From contig JARWMV010000250.1 in assembly GCA_030998015.1 (NCBI GenBank), positions 682,001 to 746,000 of the forward strand: DNA of 64,000 bases, written 5' to 3'. The notes beneath the pieces were generated by a model that searched no databases, had not been told where the DNA came from, and saw nothing but the letters and a program-made list of their open reading frames with translations. Source of the DNA: Ceratorhiza oryzae-sativae. Its lineage: Eukaryota; Basidiomycota; Agaricomycetes; Cantharellales; Ceratobasidiaceae. A program made the translations under genes and the position numbers. Shown here piece after piece: positions 11,068 through 23,579 of the stretch; position 1 is the stretch's first letter; the number at the start of each line of letters is the position of its first letter.

Positions 11068-12401
11068 ATGTGGCTATGCAAACCCCCAGCACGTGGCTAC
11101 TCGCAATCGATCAACCACACTCCATACCCGACAAACAGCAGTTCGAGTTCTGAGCCCTTTTACCACCCCGATAAGAATAATATCTGCTGCTCCTATAAAA
11201 TGGGTCCCGCACATGATCCTGCATACTACATGAGCTATGGCCTTGTATTGCAAGTAGAAGACGTACTATTCAAGGTGACTCAAATTTCATCTGAGGTTTA
11301 CCGATGGCCTGAAACGTTGAGATTCCGGCACCAGATTGAGCTATCTCGTCTTGCTGATCACTCCGAAGTCTTCAAAAATATGCTTAATTTTCCTTCTGGT
11401 TCAAGCACGACAGAAGGCGTCAATGATTGCAACCCTATCGTCTTGCCGCAAATCAAAGCAGACGAGTTCCGCAATCTTTTATACGTATTCTACTATTCGT
11501 AAGTGATATCAATAATTCACTGCCCTAAACTAATCATGGGTTGTGTCATTGTATGCATAGACCTGTCGACCCCGGCCATATCTCGTTTATGTCTGGCGCC
11601 TCTAACGAGACAAACCAAAACGCCGAAGCATTCAAACAGTATCTAGACATCGCGATTCTTGCCCATCGATTTTGCATGTCGGATGTTGAGGGCTGGGCGA
11701 TGAAACAGCTTCAAGAACTCGTGGCTTTGAGTGCAGCAAATAATGATGCATGGCTCGACATTAAAGACATTGTCGCAGCGAATTCCTACGCCGCACTAAC
11801 TACCAGTAGCACGGACAATAGCTTTGCTCAGAAGATCAGGCACGCCTCCTATTATGCCATATATCAAACCTCCAGCAGACAGGCTCTCGATATCCATAGA
11901 TCATTCGCAGCCAGTACGGAGCCTCTGCTACGAGGCGTTCTACTTGCCCGCCTGCTCAAGTTTGGACATGATACTTGGGCTACCTGCGGTCTTTCGTGGA
12001 GTGAACGCGCTCCTCTTTATGCACTCGTTGTTCATTTGACACCGCTCCCCAAATCACCCACGTTCGCGGCTTTATGCAACGCAGCAAACGTCGAGGCCGC
12101 CCCGATAGACGAAACGGGACAAAAAATACAGCTATGTCCTCAAGTTTTGAATGGGTTTCGAAGTAGTTGGAATTATATCAACACTGGTCGATGGCGTACT
12201 AACCAGCCCCTCGGAGCTATTTGCGAAGTCAACGAATTGCATGAAGGAAGGAGAAGGCTGACCCATGATGAGACTTTGAAGCTTTGCACTTGTAATCAGG
12301 ATCCCAAGTGTGGTCCCCGACTCATGAACCATATCGATTCTCTGATGGAAAGGCTATTCTCTGAAATATCCGATATGTATACAAGGCTCTCTAGCTGGTG
12401 A
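11068..12401 (+). CDS. BTB/POZ-like domain protein (two exons)
   Basis: Exon 1 is 11068-11498 and exon 2 is 11561-12401. The 62-bp intron has a GTAAGT donor, and the codon split across it is restored in frame. The N-terminal half has the BTB-type core: a beta-strand block (LQVEDVLFKV) leads to the HSEVF-like turn (LADHSEVFKNML), then the helix region (DEFRNLLYVFY). The rest is helical and of unknown role. BTB domains mediate homo- and heterodimerisation, often in Cul3 ubiquitin-ligase adaptors, but nothing here shows a specific partner. The start could instead be the Met at 11200, which lies just before the domain. A paralogue with the same exon plan is on the other strand at 23580-24927. The stop lies within a GTGAGT donor-like site, but splicing there would also give an immediate stop. 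Confidence 0.75.
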
Positions 12402-13524
12402 GTGAACCAATCGGCCGCCCTGTCTACCCAGCACAGTCTTACAAACCATTGGCAGATCAACGAGGCGGGCCCGCACACGAGGTTTGGCGTACTTGGAGGA
12501 ATGGTACCAAGCTCCCCGGATATGATGTACGGAATGAGGAATCTGTACCAATCTGTATTTTTGGTTATCTCCATTTTCGGGCTCGTGGATTTACATGAAC
12601 GTCATCGCTGGTGTGTCCAACGCGAGCAACTGAAACACGGCAGGGTATAGCATTTTACTTTCGAGACAACGACAATAAGGTTTTTTTTTATAGATCAGAT
12701 TTATTTATCGTCGTTGGAGGGCTGGGCCTCATGGTGTGACGTGCAAGACATTACAGACGAGCGGCCTAGGGCATAGTAGAGAGGAGTGGACATACCAACA
12801 AGTTGATGAACGAGCTATATAACGGGATAGCCGAGATAAAGCAACCAAAGCACCAGTGGAGAGTGGGTTGATGTCTCACAGCTAGTCGGTCATTAGTAAA
12901 AGCCATAGACGTTGTAGGTAGTATGTAGTGTGCAATTGTTGACTAGTTGACAAATCCAATGCGCCGTATCTGCACCGTATCTCGGTTCGCATAAATACTC
13001 ATGAAGAGATGTATCCTGGATACTGCCGGCCCGCACCTCCTTGCGTTTACGAGTTACGTTTCGCCGCGGCTTCCGCCAGCACACCTCTTGGTCTCGACTC
13101 TTTTTGCTTGTAGCTTCTAAACCTTTTATTCGCTAGCTTCTTGTATTCACGTCTCGCCATCCGGTGTTCCAAAACACGCCAATGGCCGCACTCGCGCCAA
13201 GCGACGGTCTTCAGCCGAGAGCCCACCGCAGTTCTATTCCGCCTGAACTGTTCCGTCGAGTAGATCACCGGGGAGAAGGCAATCAACTGAGTTCATGGAG
13301 CTTGGGGATCTCACGGGGTTTTGGATTTCCCACACAGAGTGGGGTGAATTGTGTAATGTTGTCCTATAACGGACATGTGGTATATAACCCGAGTTGGGCT
13401 GTCGCTCAGTCACTCAGCTCGCTCTCCTCCTCCGCTTACGACTACTTCAGCACTCGGCTGATCTCATACGTACTTTAATTACAAACCGTATTTACCGAGC
13501 TTTAATCCTCCCTTTTTAACGACC
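12402..13524. other. Intergenic region, promoter of the transporter gene
   Basis: Short ORFs only. A CT-rich stretch at about 13420-13510 directly before the transporter start looks like a fungal core promoter/5' leader. Confidence 0.4.
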
Positions 13525-14393
13525 ATGGCCGATATCGAGAAGACTCAACCCGGTTTCCCCGCCAAGTAAGTCCAAGTCGGGGATACCTAGGAGCAGGATG
13601 GATGCTAACCGGGAAACAGCAACCGACGGATCGCGAACCCTGCTCCTCTGGGTCTGCTGTCGTTTGCCACCACGACATGGGTGATCTCCCTGTTCCTTGT
13701 CCAGGCGCGTCACATTTACGTCGTAAGTATCAACTCTGGATACGAAGCGTGCCGAGATACTGAGTGTATGCGCATGCTAGACCAACCTGTCGCTCGCCAT
13801 GGCCCTTGGCGTCGGCGGTCTCACCCAGTTTTTGGCTGGCATGTGGGAGTTTGTGACTGGCAACACGTTTGGCGCGACCATGTTTTCGATGCTTGGCGGG
13901 TTCTACCTCGCGATTGGTGCGATCTACTGGCCTGGTTCTGGGTGAGTGGGGTCGAGTGGGTGATCGAGTGAGCGGTGCTGATCGGAGCCGACAGAATTGC
14001 TGCTGCCTATGCGGACAATGGTGACGGCAACGACGCTCTCGGTGTTTTCTTTACTGCCTTTTTCATCTGTGAGTGACATCTCGGTCTGGGGACAACCCAC
14101 CCCAGCCCCCCACTCCCCCGGTGCTGACGCGTTGGACAGTCTCCGTGATCATGACGATCGGCTCGACCCGCACGTCGATCGCGATCACCACGCTCTGGGC
14201 ATCGATCTTCATGGTGTTCCTGCTCGTGATGATTGGCGCGTTCCGCGAGCAAGAAAAGGTGCTCAAGGCCGCGGGTGGGTTCGGGATCTGGACCTCGGCG
14301 GTTGCGTTCTACTGCGGCGCGGCCGGGCTGTGGACCAAGAACGCTGCGTTCTTTGATCTGCCGGTGGGTTCGCAGGTGCAGGCCAAGTACTAA
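13525..14393 (+). CDS. GPR1/FUN34/YaaH family acetate-type transporter, copy 1
   Basis: Five exons (13525-13565, 13620-13722, 13781-13941, 13995-14068, 14140-14393) join in frame to 633 nt, about 210 residues, the usual size of this six-helix plasma-membrane family. The signature NPAPLGL opens helix 1. It is followed by FLVQ, the GMWEFVTGNTFGATMF block of helices 2-3, YWPGSG, and the C-terminal AGLWTKNA segment. Relatives (yeast Ady2/Ato) move acetate or related small carboxylates with protons, and some are linked to ammonium export. The exact substrate cannot be read from sequence. The gene is GC-rich, especially at third positions, like its downstream neighbour. The paralogue at 22091-23149 shares most of the intron plan. 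Confidence 0.9.
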
Positions 14394-14943
14394 GGCGTGC
14401 CCTCGATTTCGCTCCCTTGGGATGATGTTTCTTTTGTCTAGTTTATCTGTACGATTCTTATAATGATAGTCGATGACCCCTGATATGTGTGATGACAAGG
14501 GATGAGCAGAGAGCGGGGGGCCCCCGCTAGTCCGCGACAAAATCAGGGGGGGGGCGTGAAAGGAGGCATCAATCGATCGATCGAGTGGGCAGGGATCTCG
14601 GGTAGATTGACTGTCGATTTTCAAAGGGTCGCTTCGGTTGCTGTTTGCGGCTGCCTTGGGCGCTGTGCCACGCTGGATGCAAAGGAGACCGGTGGGGTTC
14701 AATTGAGACCCATCGACAGAAGACGGCAATCACTGTTGGGGCGTGCGTTTGTGACGGGTTTGGACTGCAGATGGCACGTGACAGAGCCTGATTTGGAGCG
14801 GGCCAACGTGCGGGCCTCGCATGAACGGCGTGTGGGGTGCGTGTATGACGGAATGCACGTTTGTTCGGCGCACAATCCGGTGCTCGGCGCATGGTGTGCG
14901 AGGTACATCAGGCCGGGGGACAGACGACGAGACGACAGACCTC
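14394..14943. other. Intergenic region
   Basis: GC-rich spacer with overlapping shadow ORFs on both strands and no family match. It must contain the terminator of the transporter and the promoter of the next gene. Confidence 0.4.
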
Positions 14944-17900
14944 ATGTCTGTGCGCAAGACGACCCCCGTGCTCGTCATCCGGGCCCCCGTCCAGCCCCCT
15001 CTTAGTCAGGACGACTGGGAGCCCCCCAGTGCGTTTGGCGTCCAGTCGCCCGACGGCTTCGTCTCCGAGTCCTCCATCTCCCGCCTGCGCCCCTACACGC
15101 CCTCGCCCCAGGTCTCCACCCTCGCCCCCGCCTCGGACACCAGCTCGTCCGTCGCCACCCCCCGCAACCCCGCCCCCCGCCCGCCCGTCGCCGACGTCCT
15201 CGAAAAGGCCACACAGGCCCTCGCCCTCCACGCCCAGCAGTCGTCCGACTCGCTCGACTCCCAGTCCGTCTACTCGGACCCCGGCGTCGCCCCCGAGTCT
15301 CTCTTGGAGCCCGAGTCCGAGCACGTCGCCCCGACGCTGGAGCACACAGAGACCCCCGAGCCAGACACCCAGTCTGCCGTCTGCGACCCCGCACTCGAGT
15401 CGCTGCAGGTCGCCCGTCCGCTCTCGCCGGTGGCCGGTATGTCATCATGATGTCATGCATCTCGCACCACTCACGTCCAGGCAGTCGCCCTCTCCTCGTC
15501 TTCCACCTCGAGTCAGCCCAACATTCGGCCCTCGCTGCTCGGCTTCTTCTCCCGGTGGGCGGACAAGCGCTCACCGTCCGTCAAGGACCCAAAGGTGCGT
15601 TGGCTCGACGGGCTTCCATGATCCGCTCGACTCACACGTGGATCGCGCATGCAGCAGCGGCCGGTTTCGTCGGGCGAGCCATCCGAATCGGCGCCCCAGC
15701 CGGCCCGGCGCCACGACTCGACCACCAGCGCCCCAGCCGGGGTCCTCTTGGCGTCGGTCGCCAACAACCCATCGACGGACCGGGTCGACGCGTCCGAGCC
15801 GATCAAGCCATCCTCGGCCTCGATCAAGTCGTCCTTGTTCAAGAAACCGAGCTTTGGCGGGCTCAAGTTGAGCACGCACCGAAAGAACAGCGGCCCAGCT
15901 CCTCCCCTCCCGCCCTTGCCGAGTCCCGGTCAGACCACCGAGACTCAGACTAGCCCCTCCGCGCCCGCACCCGCCACTCGAACGGTCCTTGTCGCAGATA
16001 TAGACCTCCCGCCCGAGGCCCAGAGCATCCGATCCAGCAAACGCCGTCGTCGCGTCGTCGAATCCCAGTCCTCCAACGGCACGTCTCGAAGTAAACCAGC
16101 CCACCCGCCGGCCGAGGAACCCATCGGGGGCGAACCCGTGCTCATCAGCGTAAGTGCCGTTTACCACTCTCAACTTCTTTGTCAAAACAAGAGCCCCAAC
16201 ACGGCGCGCTAACAGATCAGGCCCAACTCCAGCCTCAATCCGAACGCGGAGATACCATCTTATCATTACCCAACCCGGAAACGCGGAACCTCCCGACACC
16301 TCCGCGCTCTCGTTCACCCTCGATTTTTAGGCAGAAATTAGGGGGGCGCTCGTTGAGGAGCTTGGTGAGGGGTTCTGGTTCAGTGAGTTTTGTGCTGTGC
16401 CCATTCTTGCTCGTACTGATGAGACCAGAGTAAACTTCGTCCTGCAAATAGTCCTGCATTTTTTTCTTGGTTCGCATCGCATACACATCGCTCTACAAAT
16501 CTAAATCAAACGGAAACTGAAAACGAAAACGAAAACAGTCGCATACTCCCTACACCTTCTCCTACACCCGATCCCATCCCAGCCACTCCATCCGACGCTC
16601 GCAGCCCCACCTCCCCCGAACGTGTCCTGTCCCTCGTCTGGTACCCGCCCGAGCTTATCAAGAGCCCCTACGCCAGCAACACCAGCCTCGACCGAATCCG
16701 CGCACCCCATCCCACACCCGCGTCGTTTGAAGGTACGACCAGGACCAGAGTCCCCCACCACCATCCGTCCGATCAGCTTCGAGCGCGCCTCCAGCGGTTT
16801 CCCGCTCCCGCTCGTTCCTCAGCCCATTCTACGCACTCGATCCGTATCCAGCCGGAGCCGGAGGAGGACCCAACGAGACTCGGTCCTCGAGCACGATTCA
16901 CGCGCCCTCGACGTCGTCGGGTCGTCGAACACCTGCAAAACTCAAACGGAGACGTCGGCCGGGGAAGAGTAAAAAGATTGATAAATCCACGATTCGCACG
17001 CCGCCGACGTCGTATACACCTGCGCTCCCCCGGAACCAGTCCAATTCGACCGAGAGCGTGGCGGGGACAGCTGCGTCGACTGCACCTAGCCAGTCGCTTG
17101 ACACGTTGCTCAACTCGGCGTGGCCTGAGCCCCCGAGTGTGAAATCGGATAGCGAAGGGGGGCCGTATAATTATTTGTCCGAGACGGGTGCAGAGGACGA
17201 TACAGACCAGGAAGAGTACCTCCCGTCACCCACGTCGATCGGAGGTGGGTTGTCCGCTGCTGCGAGTCCCGTTGAGCCGTTGCCGCTCGCGCCGATTCCT
17301 TTGTTCAACCACACGGCCGAGGATCAGGATTGGGAGCCGGGTTCGCGAGTGACGAGTTATTTGAGCGCGTCTCCGACGGCTCGGTCGCCAGATACACCCC
17401 GAACGATTCGGTCACCCGCGACGCCCCGGGTTCTGACGAGAAAGGAGCCGAGGCCGGTGCTTGCGCCTATTCAGCCCCCGACCGACTCGGCTGTGCCCGT
17501 TTTGTCGCCTTCGGCAAGTACGATTGTGCCTGTTTCGTCGCCCTCGGCGAGCACGATTGTTGCGCCTGTTCTAAAAGCCCCGCTTGTGCCCAGACGGTCG
17601 ACGTCGTATCAGTCTGCGTCATCCATAGCCGAGGCGGGTGGATCGATAGGAGTAGGCAACTCGACGGCAGATAGCCCAGCAGCAGGGACAAGCAGGTCCA
17701 TAGTAGCCAGTGGATCGCAAGAGCCGATCTTGGGGTCCGTCCAACGCCGGCGCCAATCTACCAACTTGTCACGCAAGGATCCCTACCCAACACGTGATCT
17801 GAACCCCAACCACCACCACCGACACACGCCCTCGCCCTCGTCGCGACACTCGATTGGCCGAGGGCCCGAGCTTTGGAGTGTGCCGCGCAATCAAGTGTAC

Positions 17901-18815
17901 CGACCGACGATCTCGTTCGAGTTTCCGCCCACGAGCCAGTTTTGGGAGTTTTTGAACGAGTATCAGGCGTTTACGTCTGGACTGCGCGGCAAAGGGCGAG
18001 AAGTCAGTGACGATAGCGGGTACGCGGAAGTGGGTGATATGGCGTCGAGGGCTACGTCTTCGAGAGCGACGTCCTCGAGGAGTGCGTCTGCTGCTTCTGG
18101 TTCGAGAATCGCTCCGGGTCCTGGGGGTGGTGCTAGTCCGACCGCTCGGGCGAGTCCGGCAATTGGGCCGAGTTCGGGGATTGGGGGTGCGGATGACCCT
18201 TTAAGGGATTGGCACAAGACGAGTGTGGCGTCGAGTCAGGTATGCGGTCTTTTTTTTTAGGGTTTTTAGGGCTGGTGTATTAAACGGGTGACGTTTAGGG
18301 GTCTGGAGAACGCTCATCGAGTCCGTATGTTCCCACGGCGGATGTGATTCAGCGGAACGAGCTTATTGTGAATGCGCTCAAGAACGCGCCTGGAGCCCTG
18401 ACGACACGGTTCAGGCATTTTGGACAGGTATGACATCAGTCTGGAGCTGTTGGTTATCCGTCTGATCGTTTTATGTGTAGCTCGGCGTGCTTGGGTGGAG
18501 CAGCGAATTTAGCGAACTCGTCGATGAGATTCAACGGTGTGGCCTCGAGCGACAAATGTTCACGACCACGCGCGAACAAGCGTTGGCCACGTGTCGAGAT
18601 CTGCTGAGGCTGAGGATGCAAGTGAGCATGCAGATGATTAGCATGTAAGTTGCCGATGCGATTCGCCACCGAGATGCGCCGTGTGCTCATTTGATTTGCT
18701 GTTTAGGTTCTTGTGTTCGCAGATCGCACGGCTGAGGCGGTTCTTGGATGGCGAGACGGTGTATACGGATTACCCGACCCCTGATTTCCCGTTGCCCGAG
18801 TTGAGGAATTATTGA
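14944..18815 (+). CDS. Large Ser/Pro-rich protein, function unknown
   Basis: I do not recognise a family. A start at 14944 opens a coherent multi-exon frame. Introns are visible at about 15437-15484 (acceptor GGCAG), 15596-15655, 16150-16220, 16380-16536, 16734 onward, 18240-18299, 18428-18480 and 18645-18707. The first ~900 residues are disordered and rich in Ser, Pro, Thr and Arg, with basic clusters (KRRRRVVE, KLKRRRRPGKSKK) that could serve nuclear import. The last ~200 residues look folded: an aromatic block (TISFEFPPTSQFWEFLNEY), then a helical end (RFRHFGQLGVLGWSSEF, DLLRLRMQVSMQMISM, LRRFLDGETVYTDYP). The exons stay open despite high GC, which supports a real gene. It may be a scaffold or regulator, but that is only a guess. 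Confidence 0.7.
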
Positions 18816-19296
18816 TTTGTTTTTGTTTTTATATCGTTTTTGCATTGACGATTTGTTACGACCCGTTCACGCTTTCATGATTTAGCTCTCTCTCTCTCTT
18901 TGTAATTTACTGCATGGCTTTTTTGAGTATTCGTGCATGTCTGGTGTTTGGGATTGGAAAATGTATGTCTAGTTTGGTATTTATGCGGGCTCTTTTTTGC
19001 AGAGACGGAGTAATAAATGATGTGGTTCCTACCCCTAGTATGCTGGTTGTTGCTTGTTTTGACTCTAGAACAGAGGTCGTCGGGCCCTGCCATCCACATA
19101 GAGGATAGGTACTCAGTAGATGAGCCTCGGGTGAACTCGTCCAAGCTGGGCCAAGCAAACCCTGCCACATTTGGAAGTTTGGGGCTTCTCTAACAGGGGC
19201 CGGTCAGTCCACAACCACCAGTCGTTTTCGCCGTCTATTCTATTATAACTTGATTAATCGCAGAGTCCAACGGACTCGCTCTCAGACCTCGTCGAC

Positions 19297-21619
19297 ATGA
19301 TTTACTCACGTTCGTTTTGTACTGCGCTCCTTGCACTCTTGTCCTCGTCCTATGCGTCCTCGGCGAATAAAACTGTCACTTGTCATTCAGCACGTAAGTC
19401 TAGTGCCCAATATGATATTATTTTCGCACTCGATCAACTTTGTGACAGACTCTGCCTGGAACGGTGAATCTCATCTGCCCCATGATCATTCACCAAGCTG
19501 TGGCCATACCTTTTCCCCCTATTTTATACCCAGCGGGGCTATTTCCATCGACGATAACGACTCGCGTCCCATCTATTCTCCCTCGGACGCATGGAAACAG
19601 ACGACGAATCGGCTTGCTGTCGGCAGCTCGTCTCATACCTCTGACGTTGCCGGCGCAAACGTCTCAATCACCTTTATGGGCACGGGGATCGAACTGTTTG
19701 GACACGTATCGCCCAGGTCGCGAGTCGCAGACATGTATATCGATGGTACACTCGCCGGATCCCCGAACTTGAGGTCGAGCGAATCGCGTTGGCAGCAACG
19801 CTTGTTTGGGATTTCGCATCTGGAGCACGGGCAACATACGTTGACGGTAGTGAACGATCCGTCTTCCAAGGGATCTTTGCTCGATATTGACGCGTTTGTG
19901 GTCACCCCTGGATCCTCTGGCGCTCGACCGTCTGGACATGCTCGGATCCCTGCCAACCCTCGTCTGGAATCTCGTGCGGAATCAGCCTGGACTTTGGAAC
20001 AAAAGGGCCAGACTGGAGTGGCGGCTATGCAGCTCGCGATTGTTTCCGATACCGAGGCTATCATTATCGACAAGGTGGAACACAACCCGCTTTCCATCAA
20101 CGGACATCCTGCCTGGGGTGCGATCTACAACTTGGACAAGCACACCGTTCGGCCGTTGAATATGCAAACCAACTCGTTCTGTGCCGGCGGGGGGTTTCTC
20201 GGGAACGGTACGTTGATCAACGTGGGAGGTAACCCCGTGGTGGAGGACAAGACCGGTGCTGTTGATTTTGGGGACAAGAATGGGCTTCAGGGTGTTCGGT
20301 TGTATACGCCGTGCTCGGATGGTACTTGCGGCATCTATGATAATCCTTCCCATTTGCGTATGAAGTCGCCGCGTTGGTATGCCACGGTCACCAGGCTCGA
20401 GGATGGCTCTGCTATGATCATTGGGGGTTCTACCAGAGGCGGCTGGATTAACAACAAGACGGATAACAACCCAACGATCGAGTACTTTCCCTCCAAGAGC
20501 ATTGGAAAGGAAGAACAAGTCATGCTGCCCTTTCTCAAGGATACACTTAATTCGAACCTTTTCCCTATTGCGTTCACCTTGCCTGATGGTCGAGTGTTTA
20601 TGGCTGCCAATAATGATGCGACTGTTTACGACTGGCGGAAGAACTCGGAGACAAGGTTGCCTGCTATCCCCAACGGGGTGCGGGTGACATACCCAATGAC
20701 TGGTACGGCTGTGCTCCTTCCACTGTCTCCGTCCAACAACTATCGGCCCGAGGTTTTACTTTGCGGTGGATCAAGCCTGGGCGACCATATACCGGGAAGC
20801 CAGTTGTCCGCACAAGACCCAGCGTCCAAGCAATGCGCTCGAATGATCCTCGACGATGCTGGGATTTCTGCTGGGTGGCAGGTCGAGGAGATGCCAGACG
20901 CTCGTATCATGCCGGACGCGGTTCTCTTACCCGATGGGCGTATCGCGGTTGTCAACGGAGGACGCAGCGGTATTGCTGGATATGGAAACACCAAGCACCA
21001 AGTTGGCTCCTCAAACGCAGACGATCCTGTTTATACTCCTGTTCTCTACGACCCTGACGCACCCATTGGTCAACGCTTCACAAGCACAGGCATGCCGACT
21101 TCTAGCATCGCGAGATTGTACCACTCGGTTGCCACACTTACGCCCGAGGGGTCTATTATGATTGCTGGCTCGAATCCGAACCTGGATCGCTCTAATACCC
21201 TTTTCGGGACCGAATTTCGAGTCGAGTGGCTATATCCGGATTATATGACCAAGTCACGACCTGTGTTTACCAAGTTGCCTGACCGTATTTTGTTTGGAAA
21301 GTCGTTCGAGCTGGAAGTTGGTCTGCCCGATAATACAAAGCAAGTTAAAGGTGATGAATCTAGTCCCATGGTGTAGACTCGGCACTAATATAATATAGTT
21401 TCCCTAATTGACCTTGGATTTGTTACCCATAGCGTTCACATGAACTCGCGCCTTGTTGAATTGGAATCGGTGCTCGGACCAGATGGTCGCATTTTGAGTG
21501 TTCACGCGCCCCCATCGGGTTTGGTCTACCCACCTGGACCCGGTTGGATCTATGTCTTGGCCGACGGCATTCCAAGTCGCGGCAAGAAGGTGATGGTGGG
21601 CGATGGCGGTAACCTTTAG
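19297..21619 (+). CDS. Glyoxal-oxidase-like copper radical oxidase with extra N-terminal domain
   Basis: Exons 19297-19393, 19449-21350 and 21399-21619 give about 739 residues. A signal peptide (LLALLSSSYASS) marks it as secreted. Residues about 40-205 form a beta-sandwich-like module (SITFMGTGIELFG, HTLTVVND, LLDIDAFVV) that resembles carbohydrate-binding folds. The rest matches the Glyoxal_oxid_N plus DUF1929 architecture. Expected copper/radical ligands are visible: the Cys of NSFCAGGG and the Tyr of RWYATV for the cross-linked Tyr-Cys cofactor, the YHS pair in ARLYHSVA, and the distal His in VTHSVHMNSR. Known enzymes oxidise small aldehydes or primary alcohols to acids and release hydrogen peroxide outside the cell. 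Usual glyoxal oxidases are ~560 residues; the extra length is the N-terminal module. The substrate is unknown. Confidence 0.88.
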
Positions 21620-22090
21620 GTTTGAGCCATTTAGGTTCTTCGCTTCTGTGTTGTAATGTACCGGATACGGTAATTAGATGCGTATTCACTTTTTCCCAAC
21701 AGAGCTGAGACGGGTTCTCGGTTCCTCCCCAAACACGAATTCCGACCTTCGAAGCCTTGTCTTATGCTCAACTCCCGCCCAGTGGTATGAAAGCTAAAGG
21801 GAGTTGGAGTTGCCGCACGGATTCGGTTGTATTGTGCGAGCAGGGGGAAGCATTATATCGAGTTCGTCGCCGGTAACTCAGATGTGACCCGAAGCTCGTT
21901 TCACACGGGCGAATGCGGTGTTGTCGCGGGATGGTCAGCCAAGGATAGGTATTAAATATGTCTTGTCTCTGCACCGTTTGAAGTCATCAGCTCGTATTCG
22001 GTCTACTCCTCCCTCATCTACTCGCCCCGACCCGCGCATTAATTTCCTCGTTTACGACCACTTTTAGCTTACAGTTTACCGTAGTCGAAT
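21620..22090. promoter_or_regulatory. Intergenic region before transporter copy 2
   Basis: No ORF of note. A CT-rich leader (about 22005-22080) precedes the start codon, similar in position to that before copy 1. No specific operator can be named. Confidence 0.35.
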
Positions 22091-23149
22091 ATGTCTGAGG
22101 CTCCTGCTGTTCCCGTTTCCCCCGCTACCTCGCACACTCACGTCGAGCCTACGGCCCGTGGCGCGCATGCTTGGGACAACTCCCAGGTACGGATTTTCCA
22201 AAGCTGTGTCATGTCAGGTCAAGCTGAGCGTTCTTTCTTTGACGTTGATTCCTACCTAGCCTGGCTTCCCCGAGTCGTGAGTACAAATCCCGTCCCTCAA
22301 GCTGGACAGAACACTGATGGTTCTCGGTGGTTGTCTGTTCTTAGCAAGCGCCGCATTGCCAACCCAGCGCCTCTCGGTCTCCTTGCGTTCGCCACCACCA
22401 CCTGGATCGTCTCTCTCTTCCTCGTCCAGACCGCCATGTCTACACCGTACGTCTTGGTCTCTCGTAGTAAACAATCATTCTGACGGGGCGCTCAGACCAA
22501 CATTACCCTGGCGATGGCTCTCTCCACTGGTGGTCTCGTCCAATTCCTCGCGGCATGTGGGAGTTTGTAACGTAAGTCTCTAGTAGAAGCATCAGGTCAC
22601 GAACTGGTTTAACGAATCGATGGTAGTGGTAACACCTACGCCGCAACGATGTTCGGTATGCTTGGTGGTTTCTACCTCTCCGTTGGTGCTGTCTACTGGC
22701 CTGGCTCCGGAATTGCTGCCGCGTATGCTGGTACCCCCGACGAGAATGACGCAATTGGTCTTTATGTAAGCCTTACACTTGCCTTTTATACGACCAATAC
22801 TCATTACATTAACGATCCATTCCAGCTCTCTGCTTGGTTCATCTGTAAGTCTCCTCACGTTGGCCTATTGGGCACAATCCTAACTAACCACTGTTTAGTC
22901 TCCGTCATCATGATCGTCGCTTCCATTCGCACCTCTGTCGCGATGACCACGCTCTGGGGCTCCATCTTCATGACCTTCCTCCTCGTCATGATCGGCTCCC
23001 TCCGTGAGCAGGAGAAGGTCCTCAAGGCTGCCGGCGGTTTCGGTATCCTCACTTCGGCCGTCGCATTCTACTGTGGTGCTGCTGGTCTCTGGATCAAGAA
23101 CGCTTCGTTCTTCGACCTCCCTGTCATCCCCGTTGGCAAGAAGGAGTAA
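22091..23149 (+). pseudogene. GPR1/FUN34/YaaH acetate-type transporter, copy 2, frame broken as given
   Basis: Seven exons (22091-22186, 22260-22276, 22345-22446, 22496-22571, 22627-22765, 22826-22844, 22899-23149) align along the whole of copy 1, with the NPAPLGL signature, the YWPGSG block and the AGLWIKNA tail. Two single bases appear to be missing relative to copy 1. One is at the exon 3 end (CC at 22445-22446 before the GTACGT donor). The other is at 22551-22552, where copy 1 has GCTGGCATG and this gene has GCGGCATG, shifting the frame before the MWEFVTG block. Each fits loss of one base from a short C or G run. Everything else, splice sites included, looks under selection, so this may be an intact gene with consensus errors rather than a true pseudogene. 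The N-terminal tail is longer than in copy 1. Confidence 0.75.
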
Positions 23150-23579
23150 AAGATGAATGAGTCGTCGAGAGTATTTGTATCCTTCTTATGTTTCTAATGT
23201 CTTCTTACGATTGTTGTAATAAATTTGGTTAATATCGTACACCCCTTTACCTGATGTGTTTGGTATTATTACCGTAAGAGCCTGATCACTCCGTTCTGAA
23301 ACTCCCCAAAAGTCGACACCCAGCTCACCCAGGATGCATAAATCGGCAATTTACTTGTCGGTAGGGAATACGCAGAGCAAAGGCAATAGGCCCCACTCTA
23401 CACGGGCTTGGTGGTAATCATACCATTGCTCACAATCAAACGTAGTCGTATCTCTGAAACGGACTGTTTACTATATTCCTATCCAGCCAACAATATATCG
23501 CATAGTCAACCCTAAAATATACGGAGAGTACAATCAAAAACGCCAAGCATAAAACAATGGATATATGCGAAGGCGAAGC
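23150..23579. other. Convergent intergenic region
   Basis: Spacer between the tail-to-tail transporter and BTB genes. AT-rich with no ORF. It should hold both 3' ends. Confidence 0.4.

Noticed and set aside
14007..14729. Long minus-strand ORF of 240 codons
   Set aside because: It is antisense to the last exons of transporter copy 1 and arises from high GC content; no family resemblance.
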